A stretch of DNA of 64,000 bases from the NCBI RefSeq assembly GCF_006864425.1, contig NZ_QHLI01000003.1, positions 1 through 64,000 on the forward strand. The letters run 5' to 3'. The position numbers were made by a program, and so were the translations under genes. Below, in pieces: positions 38,796-48,115 of this stretch (position 1 is its first letter; each line of letters opens with the position of its first letter). The stretch is from Campylobacter troglodytis. GTDB lineage: Bacteria > Campylobacterota > Campylobacteria > Campylobacterales > Campylobacteraceae. The notes under the pieces were generated by a model. That model ran no database searches. It was not told where the DNA came from and saw only the letters and a program-made list of their open reading frames with translations.

Positions 38796-39593
38796 CTAGG
38801 CGTTGTTTTTATACAAGGCTTTTAGATTATCATAGGCTATTTGAATTTGCTCAAATTTCTCCCTACATCTTAGCTGTTCTATTTGATCCTTATCATAATG
38901 TGAGTCAGGGTGATAAAGTTTGACTAGGATGAGGTATTTTTGTCTGATCTGGTCTATATTATCATTTGGAGAGCAATCAAGAAGTTGAAAATATGAGCCA
39001 AAGATCTTAGCCAAGGCATTGAATTTCCACCTATCATTTTCTTTTTTATGTGCTTCTTCTTTGAATTTTTTGTATTCATCCTCATCTATCTTAAAGCTAA
39101 CACAGTATTTTAAATGCTCATTCACAGAGGCAAAGCTTTCAAAGAGTGCCACCGTGCCTTTGTCCTTGTAAGAAATACTAAGTATGTTAGCTGTTTCGTT
39201 GTATTCGCATTGATGCTCTTTGAAATACTGCTTGATATAAGAAACAAAGAGTTTTTCATTTGATCCTAGCTTAAAGATAAGCCCCCCATTTTCAAAGCTC
39301 ACATCCACAAGGATTAGGGGTTTGAGGGCATTTTCTTCTTTGAAATTTAGCTTAAAGGTCTTTTTGTAGCAAGAGCTGTCTAATTCTATATCATCTTCTT
39401 TGTAATGCTTGGCAACTAGCTTTAAAAAATACTTTCTTTGCTGAATTTCACCCTCATCAAAAAAGGACAGGATCTTGTATTTCTTGCCTATTACCTTTGA
39501 GAAGTTTTTTGTAATGATTTCTTTAAAATAATGAAAAAGGCTAAGATCGTCTATATTAAGACTTATGGACTGTAAATTTTGGACAATTTGCAT
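38796..39593 (-). CDS. DnaJ-domain protein (Cj1034c-like)
   Basis: 265 residues from the ATG at 39593 ([20 protein letters not shown]). The J domain is at the C-terminus, from about residue 205: [20 protein letters not shown], then [20 protein letters not shown] with the essential HPD. The N-terminal 200 residues are of unknown function. It overlaps bpt by 38 bp, so the two genes are coupled. A co-chaperone for DnaK is the likely role. Confidence 0.85.
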   Translation of the reverse strand: MQIVQNLQSISLNIDDLSLFHYFKEIITKNFSKVIGKKYKILSFFDEGEIQQRKYFLKLVAKHYKEDDIELDSSCYKKTFKLNFKEENALKPLILVDVSFENGGLIFKLGSNEKLFVSYIKQYFKEHQCEYNETANILSISYKDKGTVALFESFASVNEHLKYCVSFKIDEDEYKKFKEEAHKKENDRWKFNALAKIFGSYFQLLDCSPNDNIDQIRQKYLILVKLYHPDSHYDKDQIEQLRCREKFEQIQIAYDNLKALYKNNA

Positions 39594-40335
39594 TAGATTT
39601 CTCCCACAAAAACGCACTCTCATCCAAGGAGCTTGTTTGTTTTAATATTTCATTTGGAGTATAATCGGCTTTATAAGCTAATGATTGACACCCTTTTACA
39701 AAATATCCTAAGTAAATGTATTTTAGGTTTCTTTTTTGAGCCATTTTAATCTCAGTTAGCAAGGAAAACTTACCCAAGGAAAATGATCTATATTCAGGAT
39801 CGTAAAAACAATAAATACTCGAAATTCCATCCTCTAAGATGTCAATTAGATCCACACAAACAAGCTTACCGTCTATGTAAAAATCAAGCTCATAGCCAAA
39901 GTCCTGGGCTGCATCTACATAAAGATTATAATACTGTCTAAAATTTAAATAATAAAATTTCCAAGCCTTTGTATCCTTCATAAAGGAGTGATATTTTTCA
40001 TATAAAAGCAAATGCTCGTTACTTAAACTTGGCTTTCTTAAAACGATCTGAGTTTTTTCATTTTTTTTAATAGCCCTTCTTAGGCTCTTAGAAAAGATAA
40101 ATTTTTCAATCTCAATTCTAAGCCCCAAGCACTCAGAGCAGCTCTTGCAAATGGGTCTTGAAAAATACGCACCAAATCTCCTCCACCCCCTACTTACAAG
40201 CTCTTGATTAAGCTCTTTGGAGCATTCTTGTATGAATTTATACTCCATTATACAACGGTGCCTATCCAAATAAGGGCAGTCATCCTCTAAGGTGCAAAAG
40301 CTAATCTCTCTTCTTTCTTCTTTAAAATGTGTCAT
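39556..40335 (-). CDS. bpt: Aspartate/glutamate leucyltransferase (Bpt/Ate family)
   Basis: 259 residues. The N-terminal Cys cluster ([16 protein letters not shown]) and [20 protein letters not shown] are the arginyl/leucyl-tRNA-protein transferase N-domain. [20 protein letters not shown] belongs to the C-domain. It adds Leu to N-terminal Asp or Glu, marking proteins for ClpAP. Its start overlaps the preceding small gene in an ATGA. Ortholog of Cj1035c by position. Confidence 0.92.
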   Translation of the reverse strand: MTHFKEERREISFCTLEDDCPYLDRHRCIMEYKFIQECSKELNQELVSRGWRRFGAYFSRPICKSCSECLGLRIEIEKFIFSKSLRRAIKKNEKTQIVLRKPSLSNEHLLLYEKYHSFMKDTKAWKFYYLNFRQYYNLYVDAAQDFGYELDFYIDGKLVCVDLIDILEDGISSIYCFYDPEYRSFSLGKFSLLTEIKMAQKRNLKYIYLGYFVKGCQSLAYKADYTPNEILKQTSSLDESAFLWEKSNANCPKFTVHKS

Positions 40336-40484
40336 CTTTTTAATATATCACTATCCTTGACAAAGTCGGCAAATTCTTTACGCAAAGAAGCTTCCTTTGA
40401 TTCTTGTGAGCTTTCTTCTTTTAATTTTTGCTCTTTTAAAAGCTCTTTTTTAATGTCTCTTAGACTGTCTAAAAAATCACTCAT
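40332..40484 (-). CDS. Small conserved protein (Cj1036c position)
   Basis: 50 residues, [20 protein letters not shown] to [10 protein letters not shown]. Its start overlaps the pycA stop and its stop overlaps the bpt start, both as ATGA. It is highly charged and helical. The double overlap and the same position as Cj1036c make it a real gene although it is short. Function unknown. Confidence 0.8.
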   Translation of the reverse strand: MSDFLDSLRDIKKELLKEQKLKEESSQESKEASLRKEFADFVKDSDILKR

Positions 40485-41920
40485 TTCCTAGCCTCTCTGA
40501 TCCTTTGCAGAGTAGCTGCTATGGCTGCTATGACCTCTTCTTTGTTTTCTTGGTGTCTGTCTTCTGTGTGTTCTAGTATTTCTTGCATATGAGTTTCTAT
40601 GAAGGAGGTGTCAAAATACCCTCTTCTAAATTCTCTAATCTTGGTAATTGCAATAAGAAAGGGTATGGTTGTTCTTAGATCATCTATGACAAATTCTTTC
40701 AATGCCCTTTCTAGCTTGTTAATCACCAAATCATAGCTAGTAGCCTTTACTATAAGCTTAGCAAGCAAGCTATCATAAAAGGAAGGCACGACATAATCCT
40801 TATAAATATGGCTATCAACCCTAACCCCAGGTCCTAAGGCAGGAAAATACTCACCTATCTTACCAGCACTTGGGATAAAATTTTTCCACACATTCTCAGC
40901 TGTGATCCTAGCCTCCACAGCATAGCCTCTATGCTTTATATCGCTTTGTTCTAGATCTAAGATCTCTCCTGCTGCTATGCGAATTTGCCTAACCACAAGA
41001 TCAACCCCTATAACCTCCTCTGTGATGGGGTGTTCTACTTGAATTCTTGTATTCATCTCCATAAAATAAAAGCGGTTATAATCATCTAGCAAAAACTCGA
41101 CCGTTCCAGCATTTGAATATCCCACAGCCCTAGCAGCAGAAACAGCAGTAACCCCTAGGGTCTTTCTTAGATCCTCGCTTATGCTAGGACAAGGTGCTAT
41201 TTCTATGATCTTTTGATGCCTTCTTTGGATGGAGCAGTCGCGTTCGCAAAGGTGGATTATGTGTCCGTAATTATCCCCTAGAACCTGAATTTCTATGTGT
41301 CTTGGATTTACTATATATTTTTCCATAAAAACCTCATCGTTATTAAAAAAAGCCAAGGCCTCTCTCTTGCAAGCCTCAAAAGAAGACTCTAATTCCTCTT
41401 CTTTATGAACGACACGAATTCCTCGTCCCCCTCCTCCTCCACTTGCCTTTAAGATAACAGGATAGCCTATTTTTTCAGCCTGTGTTTTAAGCTCATCCAA
41501 GGAACAGTCATTTAACTTTTCTGTTCCAGGCACAATGGGAATGCCGTTTTTACTCATAAGATAGCGAGCTATGTTTTTATTTCCCATTTTGTGAATTACT
41601 TCTGATCTTGGTCCTATAAAGATAAGCCCTGCATCCTCGCAAGCCTTTGCAAATTCATAATTTTCACTTAAAAAGCCATAGCCTGGATGTATAGCATCAG
41701 CCTTGCAAGCCTTTGCTACATCTATGATTCTATCAATGTCTAGGTATCCTCTAATGGCGTTTGTGCCTATTTTATAAGCCTCATCTGCTATTTTTACATG
41801 AAGGCAGTGCATATCAGGTTCTGTATAAATAGCCACGCTTTTAATGTGTAAATCCCTACAAGCACGAATCACGCGAATAGCTATCTCGCCTCTGTTTGCA
41901 ATTAAAATTTTATAAATCAT
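40481..41920 (-). CDS. pycA: Biotin carboxylase; pyruvate carboxylase subunit A
   Basis: 479 residues with the full biotin carboxylase fold: KILIANRGEIAIRVIRACRD, HPGYGFLSENYEFA, the ATP-grasp Gly-rich loop KASGGGGGRGIRVV, and MEMNTRIQVEHPITEEVIGV. About 30 residues longer than typical AccC. In C. jejuni the gene at this place (Cj1037c) is the A subunit of two-part pyruvate carboxylase, which makes oxaloacetate; AccC for fatty-acid synthesis is the alternative. First gene of the operon with bpt and the dnaJ-like gene. Confidence 0.9.
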   Translation of the reverse strand: MIYKILIANRGEIAIRVIRACRDLHIKSVAIYTEPDMHCLHVKIADEAYKIGTNAIRGYLDIDRIIDVAKACKADAIHPGYGFLSENYEFAKACEDAGLIFIGPRSEVIHKMGNKNIARYLMSKNGIPIVPGTEKLNDCSLDELKTQAEKIGYPVILKASGGGGGRGIRVVHKEEELESSFEACKREALAFFNNDEVFMEKYIVNPRHIEIQVLGDNYGHIIHLCERDCSIQRRHQKIIEIAPCPSISEDLRKTLGVTAVSAARAVGYSNAGTVEFLLDDYNRFYFMEMNTRIQVEHPITEEVIGVDLVVRQIRIAAGEILDLEQSDIKHRGYAVEARITAENVWKNFIPSAGKIGEYFPALGPGVRVDSHIYKDYVVPSFYDSLLAKLIVKATSYDLVINKLERALKEFVIDDLRTTIPFLIAITKIREFRRGYFDTSFIETHMQEILEHTEDRHQENKEEVIAAIAATLQRIREARK

Positions 41921-42377
41921 ACTAGCTTCCTTGAAGATAAAATCGCATAAGGAAATTATAATTAAAAAACATTAAAAAGTGCATAAAAAAAACAGTTTGT
42001 GCTAAAAAATGCCCAAAAACACGCAAGGTTTTGAAATTAACAAATTTTTTATCAAAAGATTTTTAGAACTTGATATTTTAAATTTAAGAATTTGTTTTGT
42101 GAATTTTTTTAAGTCTTAAAAAATCTTTTATGCAAATAAAAGGCTTTAAACTTTAAAATGATGGATTGTGAATGCTTGAATTTTTATTAAAAATAGCTAA
42201 ATTTGCAAAAATTGACCTGGCAAAGTTCTTGCTAACAAGACTTTTAACATTTGCAAGAAAAAGAGCGTTTATAGCGAGAACGCAAAGCGTGGATTAAAGA
42301 ACAGTATTAAATTTAGCACTTTTAACAAAATATTCTTCTTTATCTATTTTGTAGTTTTAAGCATAGCCTTGCCTATA
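41921..42377. other. Intergenic region
   Basis: AT-rich, between pycA and the convergent-free end of the PLP enzyme operon. No gene, IS or structured RNA recognised. It presumably contains the pycA promoter. Confidence 0.35.
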
Positions 42378-43559
42378 CTACAAAAGCCTGTTGAATTTAT
42401 AGCGCTCAAGCATAGAGGCATTGCCACTTACCCCTCCTTGATGCACATAAAGCATAGGTCTAGCAAATAAATGCCTATAAAAAAGCATGGTACCTAGCCC
42501 AACTGTATCATAAAGTAAGCTAAATTCTATCCCGCACTCAAAAAGTGCTTTTTTATATATAGCCAAAAGCTCCTTGTAGGGCTTGGCAAAATGAAAATTT
42601 TTTGGTTTTTTTAATATAAAAAGCTTTTTGCAAGAGGTGTCATTGAGCTTTACTGAATTTTTTAAGCCCTCATCACTAGGATCTAAAATTTCAATGCAAA
42701 GTGGCTCCTTTAAATCAAGCATTTGCCTTTTTAAATAAGCCTCATCCCCCACACAAGCACAAGTAAAGACCCTAAATTCACTGTGTTTTGCAAGATATAA
42801 GGCACTTGTTCCTGTGCCTGAGGGCAAGAAGATGTTAAATTGTAAATTTAAATCAAAGGCTTGTTCTTTAATCTCTCTTGCAAGGCTTTCAAAACCCATC
42901 TCAGCTTCTTTGCAAGCTAGTCCCTCTGGTATAAAAAGATCCCCTTTTTCACATAGAGCCAAAGCCTCAGCTTTTAGGCTAGAATTTAAACTTTGTATGA
43001 TCTTAGCCTCATTTTTCAAGGCAAGGGCATAATTTCCACAAGGCTTATCCTTTAAAAAGCTTGAAATTTGCTTACAAACAAAGATAAGCTCAAAATCATA
43101 CTTCCTTGCAAATTCACTCAAAACAGCCAAACAGTTACTTTGAGAGCTACCAAAGCTTATGATTCTTGGCTGAGTTTTACTTTGAATTTTTTGAGTGAAG
43201 TTTTTTAAATTTAAAGAAGTATTTGTGGCTAGTTCTTGCTTAAAATTTGAGCTTAGCTTTGTTTTAAATTTACGAGCTTTTAAGTCGCCTATTTTTAAGG
43301 CTTGTTTAAAATTATAGGTTGATAGGTCCCCACTTTTTAAGCCTAGTTTAAAATTATGAGCTTGCAAGGCTTGATCTTTAAGGCTTGATTGATGAGATAG
43401 TTCTTGCATTAAAGAAACTCTTAGCTCTTTTGCGTTTTTAATGAAATACTTAAGCTTTCTTGCCTTATTTCCCCCACAAAGATCCCCAAGTAGATCATCT
43501 CTTTTTACAAAGAATTCAAAGCCATCAAGCTTGGTTTTTTCAAGCCTACTAAGGCTCAT
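42378..43559 (-). CDS. PLP-dependent ACC deaminase/D-cysteine desulfhydrase family enzyme with repeat insertion
   Basis: 393 residues, about 80-90 more than the usual 300 or so. The PLP Lys lies in GGNKARKLKYF (Lys32), ISFGSSQSNCLAVLSEFARK follows, and LPSGTGTSALYLAKHS is the phosphate-binding loop. Between the first two lies an 85-residue insertion (about 46-130; 43170-43424) made of imperfect units such as NFKLGLKSGDLSTY and NFKQALKIGDLKAR. It releases ammonia from a small amino acid; the exact substrate is unclear. It overlaps the OmpA-like gene by 4 bp. Confidence 0.85.
   Translation of the reverse strand: MSLSRLEKTKLDGFEFFVKRDDLLGDLCGGNKARKLKYFIKNAKELRVSLMQELSHQSSLKDQALQAHNFKLGLKSGDLSTYNFKQALKIGDLKARKFKTKLSSNFKQELATNTSLNLKNFTQKIQSKTQPRIISFGSSQSNCLAVLSEFARKYDFELIFVCKQISSFLKDKPCGNYALALKNEAKIIQSLNSSLKAEALALCEKGDLFIPEGLACKEAEMGFESLAREIKEQAFDLNLQFNIFLPSGTGTSALYLAKHSEFRVFTCACVGDEAYLKRQMLDLKEPLCIEILDPSDEGLKNSVKLNDTSCKKLFILKKPKNFHFAKPYKELLAIYKKALFECGIEFSLLYDTVGLGTMLFYRHLFARPMLYVHQGGVSGNASMLERYKFNRLL
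43170..43424 (-). repeat. Imperfect 42-bp repeats inside the PLP enzyme gene
   Basis: Two good and two decayed units of about 42 bp, each with AATTTTAAA-C-A-G followed by CTTAAAA and GGCGAC or GGGGAC. The bases resemble the intergenic TTTAAGCCT fields. All lie in frame within the enzyme. Confidence 0.6.
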
Positions 43560-44401
43560 TTGTCAAAAAGCTCTTGAGTTTTTTTGATGATGAAGTCCTT
43601 AGAAAGTTCAAAGTCAAGCTCCACCCTACCCTCTTTCTCATCATTTTGTACGCTAGTATTTGCAAAAAGCAAGGAATTTAGCCTCTCATCCTTGTAAAAA
43701 GAAAGCACAAAGCCCATAAGCTCGTTGCTTCTTTTGGAGGCAAGATCTATCTTGTGAAGAAACGAATGCCCTTCCTCTGCTATGTAAGCTTGTATGCTGA
43801 TCTGTTCTATGCTGTTAGCAAGGGAGCTATCTTGCAAGATGGCACTTAGATATTCATTTAAGATATTTCTAAGCTTTGGCTTAACCTCGTTTTTAAGTAG
43901 ATATGAGCCTTGATTAAAGAGGGTGTTGTTAAATAAGATGAGTGCTCCTGTTTGAGGATTAACTGTAATATTAAAATCAAATTTAGCTTGAAGTTCTAAG
44001 ATGAGGTTATTCTTAATAAATCTTAAATTAGCAAATTCTTCTCTTAGCTGAGTAAAATTGTCTTTTAAATTTTTAAGCCTAATTTCTTTTTCATTTAGCT
44101 GGGATAATAAGATCAGCATCTCCTCATCTTTTTTGCTTGAAAAATTCAGCTCTGTTCCTTTGAGATTTTTACCAAGCTCATAGATGATTTTTTGTTCTTC
44201 TTTAAAGCTTTCTTTTTGAGCTTCAAACTGTGTTTTTTCATCATTTAGCCTTGCTTCAATGAGATTAAAATCAAGCCTTGCATAAGAGTTTTTAATCAAA
44301 ACAGCAGCCAAGATGAACAAAAAAACAAAAAAAAGCCCAGCCACAAGGGTGGTATAACTAAGATAAAATAAGCTTCTTTCTTCTTCGTAATTTTTTTTCA
44401 T
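43556..44401 (-). CDS. OmpA-domain membrane protein, MotB/ZorB-like without the plug Asp
   Basis: 281 residues. A single N-terminal helix (FYLSYTTLVAGLFFVFLFIL) is followed by a coiled coil (about 45-125) and a C-terminal OmpA-like domain (FNQGSYLLKNEVKPKLRNIL, LASKRSNELMGFVLSFY, EGRVELDF). The plan equals MotB or ZorB. In those proteins the helix reads SYADL or SFSDL with a proton-carrying Asp; here it is SYTTL. It overlaps the MotA-like gene and the PLP enzyme by 4 bp each. Confidence 0.8.
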   Translation of the reverse strand: MKKNYEEERSLFYLSYTTLVAGLFFVFLFILAAVLIKNSYARLDFNLIEARLNDEKTQFEAQKESFKEEQKIIYELGKNLKGTELNFSSKKDEEMLILLSQLNEKEIRLKNLKDNFTQLREEFANLRFIKNNLILELQAKFDFNITVNPQTGALILFNNTLFNQGSYLLKNEVKPKLRNILNEYLSAILQDSSLANSIEQISIQAYIAEEGHSFLHKIDLASKRSNELMGFVLSFYKDERLNSLLFANTSVQNDEKEGRVELDFELSKDFIIKKTQELFDK

Positions 44402-45714
44402 TTACTTGAAAATTCACCGTCTTTATTAAACTTAGCTATGACCTCGCTAGCCTCGTTATCAAGCTCGCTTATTTCAGCCTTTAATTTAGAGGCTAGTTCT
44501 ATGCCACCGTCTATGTGCTTTTCATCCTCATAGGCTTCTTTGAATTCTCTAATGCCTTGAATTAAACTATCCTTAAAACCAAGAAAGATCTTTTCTTGAT
44601 TTTGTATCATTAGCTCTTGATAATGCCCAAAGCTTTTCTTAAAATCCTCTATCATCTCATCGAGGCTACTAAGGGTTTTATCAAGGTGCTGCACCCTATC
44701 TGCGCTTAATTCCAGCAAGCGACTATACTGCTCGCTAAGCTTAGAATTTACCTCTTTTAAGTTATGATTAAAGCTAGTTATAACCTCTGTCATATCTATA
44801 TAAACCTTGCTTAGATCCTTTTGCTTTCTGTGCGAGGCATTAAGCTCGTTCATAGTCTGCTTAATATGCTCAGCACTGATGCGAATGGCCTTTTCCTCGA
44901 CATTTAGCATCTCTTGAAAAAGCCCAAATTTTCTTTCTATACTGTAATTAAGCTCCTTGAAAAAGTCTTGATTACTAACTTGTTCAAAGATCACACCAAC
45001 CTTATCAAAATGCTGCAAACCCTGAGTCAAATATCTTTGTTCTAGCTCTTCTTTGGTCCAAAAAAATATGCTTGTTGAGCTTTTTAATCTATCAAATAAT
45101 TTTTGTATCTTAGACCTACCCAATCTTTCAAAAAATACCCACCACAAGGACAAAAATACCCCATAAATAGACACATAAAAAGCAGCCCCTAGCCCACTTA
45201 GAAACTGTGAAATTTCTTGCTCTAAAGCACCTAGCTCCTTTGCATTAAAGCTTGGCACAAACAAGGCTATGCAAATGAAGGTGCCTAAAATTCCCATCAT
45301 AGAAAACAAGCTAGAAGCTATGTTGGCAAAATTTTCATTCCTAGAAGTTCTTATGTAGGTAGCACAAAAGGCATCAAAACTGCCATTGCATTTGGTTTCC
45401 TTGCCTATTTTTAAAAAATTTTTCATAATATAGCTTTTTAGGGCTTGCTTGAAATCGTTTTTTTGTTGTTCTAAGAAACTAGAAGCGTATTCTGCGTTAT
45501 GTCTTGCAAGAAGAAGGGCTACAACCAAGATAAGACCCATAAGAGCAAGGGCAAGTAGGCTTATTTTAAAATCTATCTTTCCAAAATATGCCAAAAGCAC
45601 AAGAATGTATATCAAACAAGGCAAAAAGATGATTTTAAGATAAACCAAAAATCCACTTCTTTCCTTAATATCTGGCAAAGAAAGCTCTGAAACCCCTTCT
45701 ATCCTATCCATCAC
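44398..45714 (-). CDS. MotA/TolQ-like membrane protein with long coiled-coil tail (ZorA-like)
   Basis: 438 residues. Membrane helices lie at about 25-45 (IIFLPCLIYILVLLAYFG), 50-70, about 137-155 (SMMGILGTFICIALFVPSF) and 178-200 (FLSGLGAAFYVSIYGVFLSL), the last two forming the MotA/TolQ core. From about residue 230 it is a long helical tail (SYSIERKFGLFQEMLNVEEK-type segments) to the end. Zorya ZorA has the same plan. No ZorC, D or E genes lie nearby; the next gene is its OmpA-like partner. It may be a stator-like complex of unknown role. Confidence 0.75.
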   Translation of the reverse strand: MMDRIEGVSELSLPDIKERSGFLVYLKIIFLPCLIYILVLLAYFGKIDFKISLLALALMGLILVVALLLARHNAEYASSFLEQQKNDFKQALKSYIMKNFLKIGKETKCNGSFDAFCATYIRTSRNENFANIASSLFSMMGILGTFICIALFVPSFNAKELGALEQEISQFLSGLGAAFYVSIYGVFLSLWWVFFERLGRSKIQKLFDRLKSSTSIFFWTKEELEQRYLTQGLQHFDKVGVIFEQVSNQDFFKELNYSIERKFGLFQEMLNVEEKAIRISAEHIKQTMNELNASHRKQKDLSKVYIDMTEVITSFNHNLKEVNSKLSEQYSRLLELSADRVQHLDKTLSSLDEMIEDFKKSFGHYQELMIQNQEKIFLGFKDSLIQGIREFKEAYEDEKHIDGGIELASKLKAEISELDNEASEVIAKFNKDGEFSSK

Positions 45715-46163
45715 TCCTACCTTTAATCTTAGCTTTTACTTTAATCTTGTTTTTGTAAACTGTGTAAATCTTATATTTATAAGTATTTAAAAAATATTTA
45801 AATTCCTTAAATTCAAAACCTAGTAACCTTTGCAAAAAAAATTCACAAAAAGCCAAATTGTCTAAATTCATAAAACTACAATTTGCAAATTCTTGTCTTA
45901 AATTTAGAGCAAAAGCAACAAGTTTTAAAAACTTAAATAATTTTGAATTATATCTAATTTTTCTTTCTTTTTAGGAAAAAATAAACTTATTTTAAGCTAT
46001 CTTTGGTGTTTAAATTTAAGCTATCTTTTAAATCTTGCATAAAATTCAATTTCTAGGATCAATTTATGTGAGCTTATAAAAAGCTCATTTTTAAAACACC
46101 CAACAAAAATTAAATTTGTGAAATGCTAACTTTAACAGCTTGTTTTAATGCGGCAAAAATAAT
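45715..46163. other. Intergenic region
   Basis: AT-rich with AAATTCA motifs, no gene seen. It ends at the IS relic. Confidence 0.35.
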
Positions 46164-47015
46164 GGCTCAATTAAACTTAAACTAAATTGAAAGGTTTTTA
46201 AGTTAAGTCCTATGAAAAACAAAAATCCGTTCCAGAATTGTATCAAAAGAAATTTAGGTAAATTTTGCGTTATTTTTTACTTCGTGCTACGCGTCTTGTA
46301 ACTTTTGGGGGATTGATTTAGAGGTGAAAAAAACGCTCTACTTTGTCAAATTCCTCATCAAAGTTTGTGTAAAATTTTCAAATAAATTCACATTTTGATA
46401 GCCAAAGAATGCTAGAAACTTTCTAAAATGATCGGTGAAATAGAAGTTGATGAGAGTTATTTCGGTGTAAGGAGTGGACGTGGTAAGCGTGTATGTGGGG
46501 TTGGTAAAAAACACCTGTGTTTTTACTTCGTGCTACGCGCTCATAACTGTAAGCAGAAGGGATGTTAAAGCGAAACGGTTGTATTTATACTCTAAAACAC
46601 TTGCTCTGCCAAAGAGCTACTATCTATTATAAGGGACTTTGCAGAGCTTAAAGAAGGTGAAATTTACAGCAACAGCTTCAAAGCCTACGGTGCCTTGGTT
46701 GATTTTTTACTTCACTATGCTTGTAACTTTGCAAGAAGGAGTAAAGCTAATTATATGGTAAAACATAGCAAAAACGAGTTTGCACATTAGCGAAATCATA
46801 TCAATGGGATAGAGAACTTTTTTACTTCGTGCTACGCGTCTTGTAACTGCAAACAGAAGAGGCTTTGCAAAGCTTCATATTATTGAAATTCGTGGCATAA
46901 AAATAGAAAATTTTGTCCCTCATTTAAAAGAAATTAAGTCTCAAAATTTAGGACAAAATTCTCATCAAAATTTAATGAAGTTGTAAGAAAATATCCGCTT
47001 AAGTTATCTTAAGCC
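46164..47015 (+). mobile_element. IS1595-type relic on the plus strand, four mini-repeats
   Basis: Bounded by GGCTCAATTAAACTTAA and CTTAAGTTATCTTAAGCC. The transposase can be followed through frame changes: GEIEVDESYFGVRSGRGKRV, IIRDFAELKEGEIYSNSFKA, YGALVDF, HSKNEFAH, NHINGIENF. Mini-repeats sit at S1 (about 46272-46309), S3 (46518-46560), S4 (46703-46742) and S5 (46822-46865). S2 is empty (DESYFGVRSGRG). At S4 the frame runs straight through (VDF-LLHYACNFARRS-KANYM). Confidence 0.85.
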
Positions 47016-47050
47016 AAAACCATTTACTTTGAATTTAACTTAGCCAAATT

Positions 47051-48115
47051 TTAATTTCTATTCAAACAGTTTAAATCCTCAAAGGCTCTTTCAAGCCTTT
47101 TTATCATACTTTCCTCACCTGCTCTAAGCCACACACGAGGATCGTAATATTTTTTATTTGGCTTGTCATCGCCCTCAGGATTTCCGATCTGTCCTTGTAA
47201 ATAAGCCCTATTTGCACTCTCATAGCCTCTGACCCCATCCCAAAAAGCCCACTGGGTATCTGTGTCTATATTCATCTTTATGACCCCATAGCTAAGTGCT
47301 TCTTTTATGTCTTTTAGCTCGCTTCCACTGCCTCCGTGAAAGACAAAATTCACAGGCTTGTCATCTTTGAGTGCGAATTTTTCCTTGACAAAATTTTGTG
47401 AATTCTTTAAGATACTAGGCTGTAAGCTTACATTTCCTGGCTTATACACCCCGTGTACATTGCCAAAGCTAGCCGCAATGGAGAATTTATCACTAATCTT
47501 ACCAAGCCTTTCATAAGCAAGGGCTACGTCCTCTGGCTGGGTGTATAATCTAGCATTGTCAATTCCTGTATTATCCACGCCGTCCTCTTCACCTCCTGTG
47601 CATCCAAGTTCTATTTCAAGGCTAATTCCAAGCTCACTTAGCCTTTTAAGATAAGCCTCGCAAGTAGAGATATTTTCCTCTAAGTCCTCCTCGCTTAGAT
47701 CAAGCATATGAGAGCTATAAAGGGCTTTACCATAGATCTTTTTATTATCCTCACTTGCCTTTATAAGAGCATCCACCCAGGGAAGTAATTTTCTTGCTGC
47801 ATGATCTGTATGCAAGATCACAGCCACTCCGTAATTTTTAGCAAGTAAATGAACATGCCTTGCACCGCTAATAGCACCTAGGACATCGCCATTTGGGCAG
47901 TTTTTACCAGCCATAAATTTAGCCCCTCCATTTGAAAATTGAATAATCACAGGAGAGTTTACCTTCTTTGCCACCTCTAAGACCGCATTTATGGAATTTG
48001 ATCCAACTACATTTACAGCAGGTATGGCAAAGCCTTGTGCCTTTGCATAGGCATATACCTTGTTTAGCTCATCCCCACTTACAACCCCAGCACCTACTAA
48101 GTCTAAAACACCCAT
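47051..48115 (-). CDS. fba: Fructose-bisphosphate aldolase, class II
   Basis: 354 residues. Zn-binding His in ILHTDHAARKLLPWVDALI; SSHMLDLSEEDLEENI; the phosphate loop FHGGSGSELKDIKEALSYG and VIKMNIDTDTQWAFWDGVR. It splits fructose 1,6-bisphosphate, mainly serving gluconeogenesis in Campylobacter, which lacks phosphofructokinase. Its start shares a base with the peb4 stop (48115). Matches Cj0597. Confidence 0.97.
   Translation of the reverse strand: MGVLDLVGAGVVSGDELNKVYAYAKAQGFAIPAVNVVGSNSINAVLEVAKKVNSPVIIQFSNGGAKFMAGKNCPNGDVLGAISGARHVHLLAKNYGVAVILHTDHAARKLLPWVDALIKASEDNKKIYGKALYSSHMLDLSEEDLEENISTCEAYLKRLSELGISLEIELGCTGGEEDGVDNTGIDNARLYTQPEDVALAYERLGKISDKFSIAASFGNVHGVYKPGNVSLQPSILKNSQNFVKEKFALKDDKPVNFVFHGGSGSELKDIKEALSYGVIKMNIDTDTQWAFWDGVRGYESANRAYLQGQIGNPEGDDKPNKKYYDPRVWLRAGEESMIKRLERAFEDLNCLNRN

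Noticed and set aside
44398-45714. Full Zorya defence system
   Set aside because: Only a ZorAB-like pair is present; no helicase or nuclease components lie within 10 kb and the neighbours are metabolic genes.
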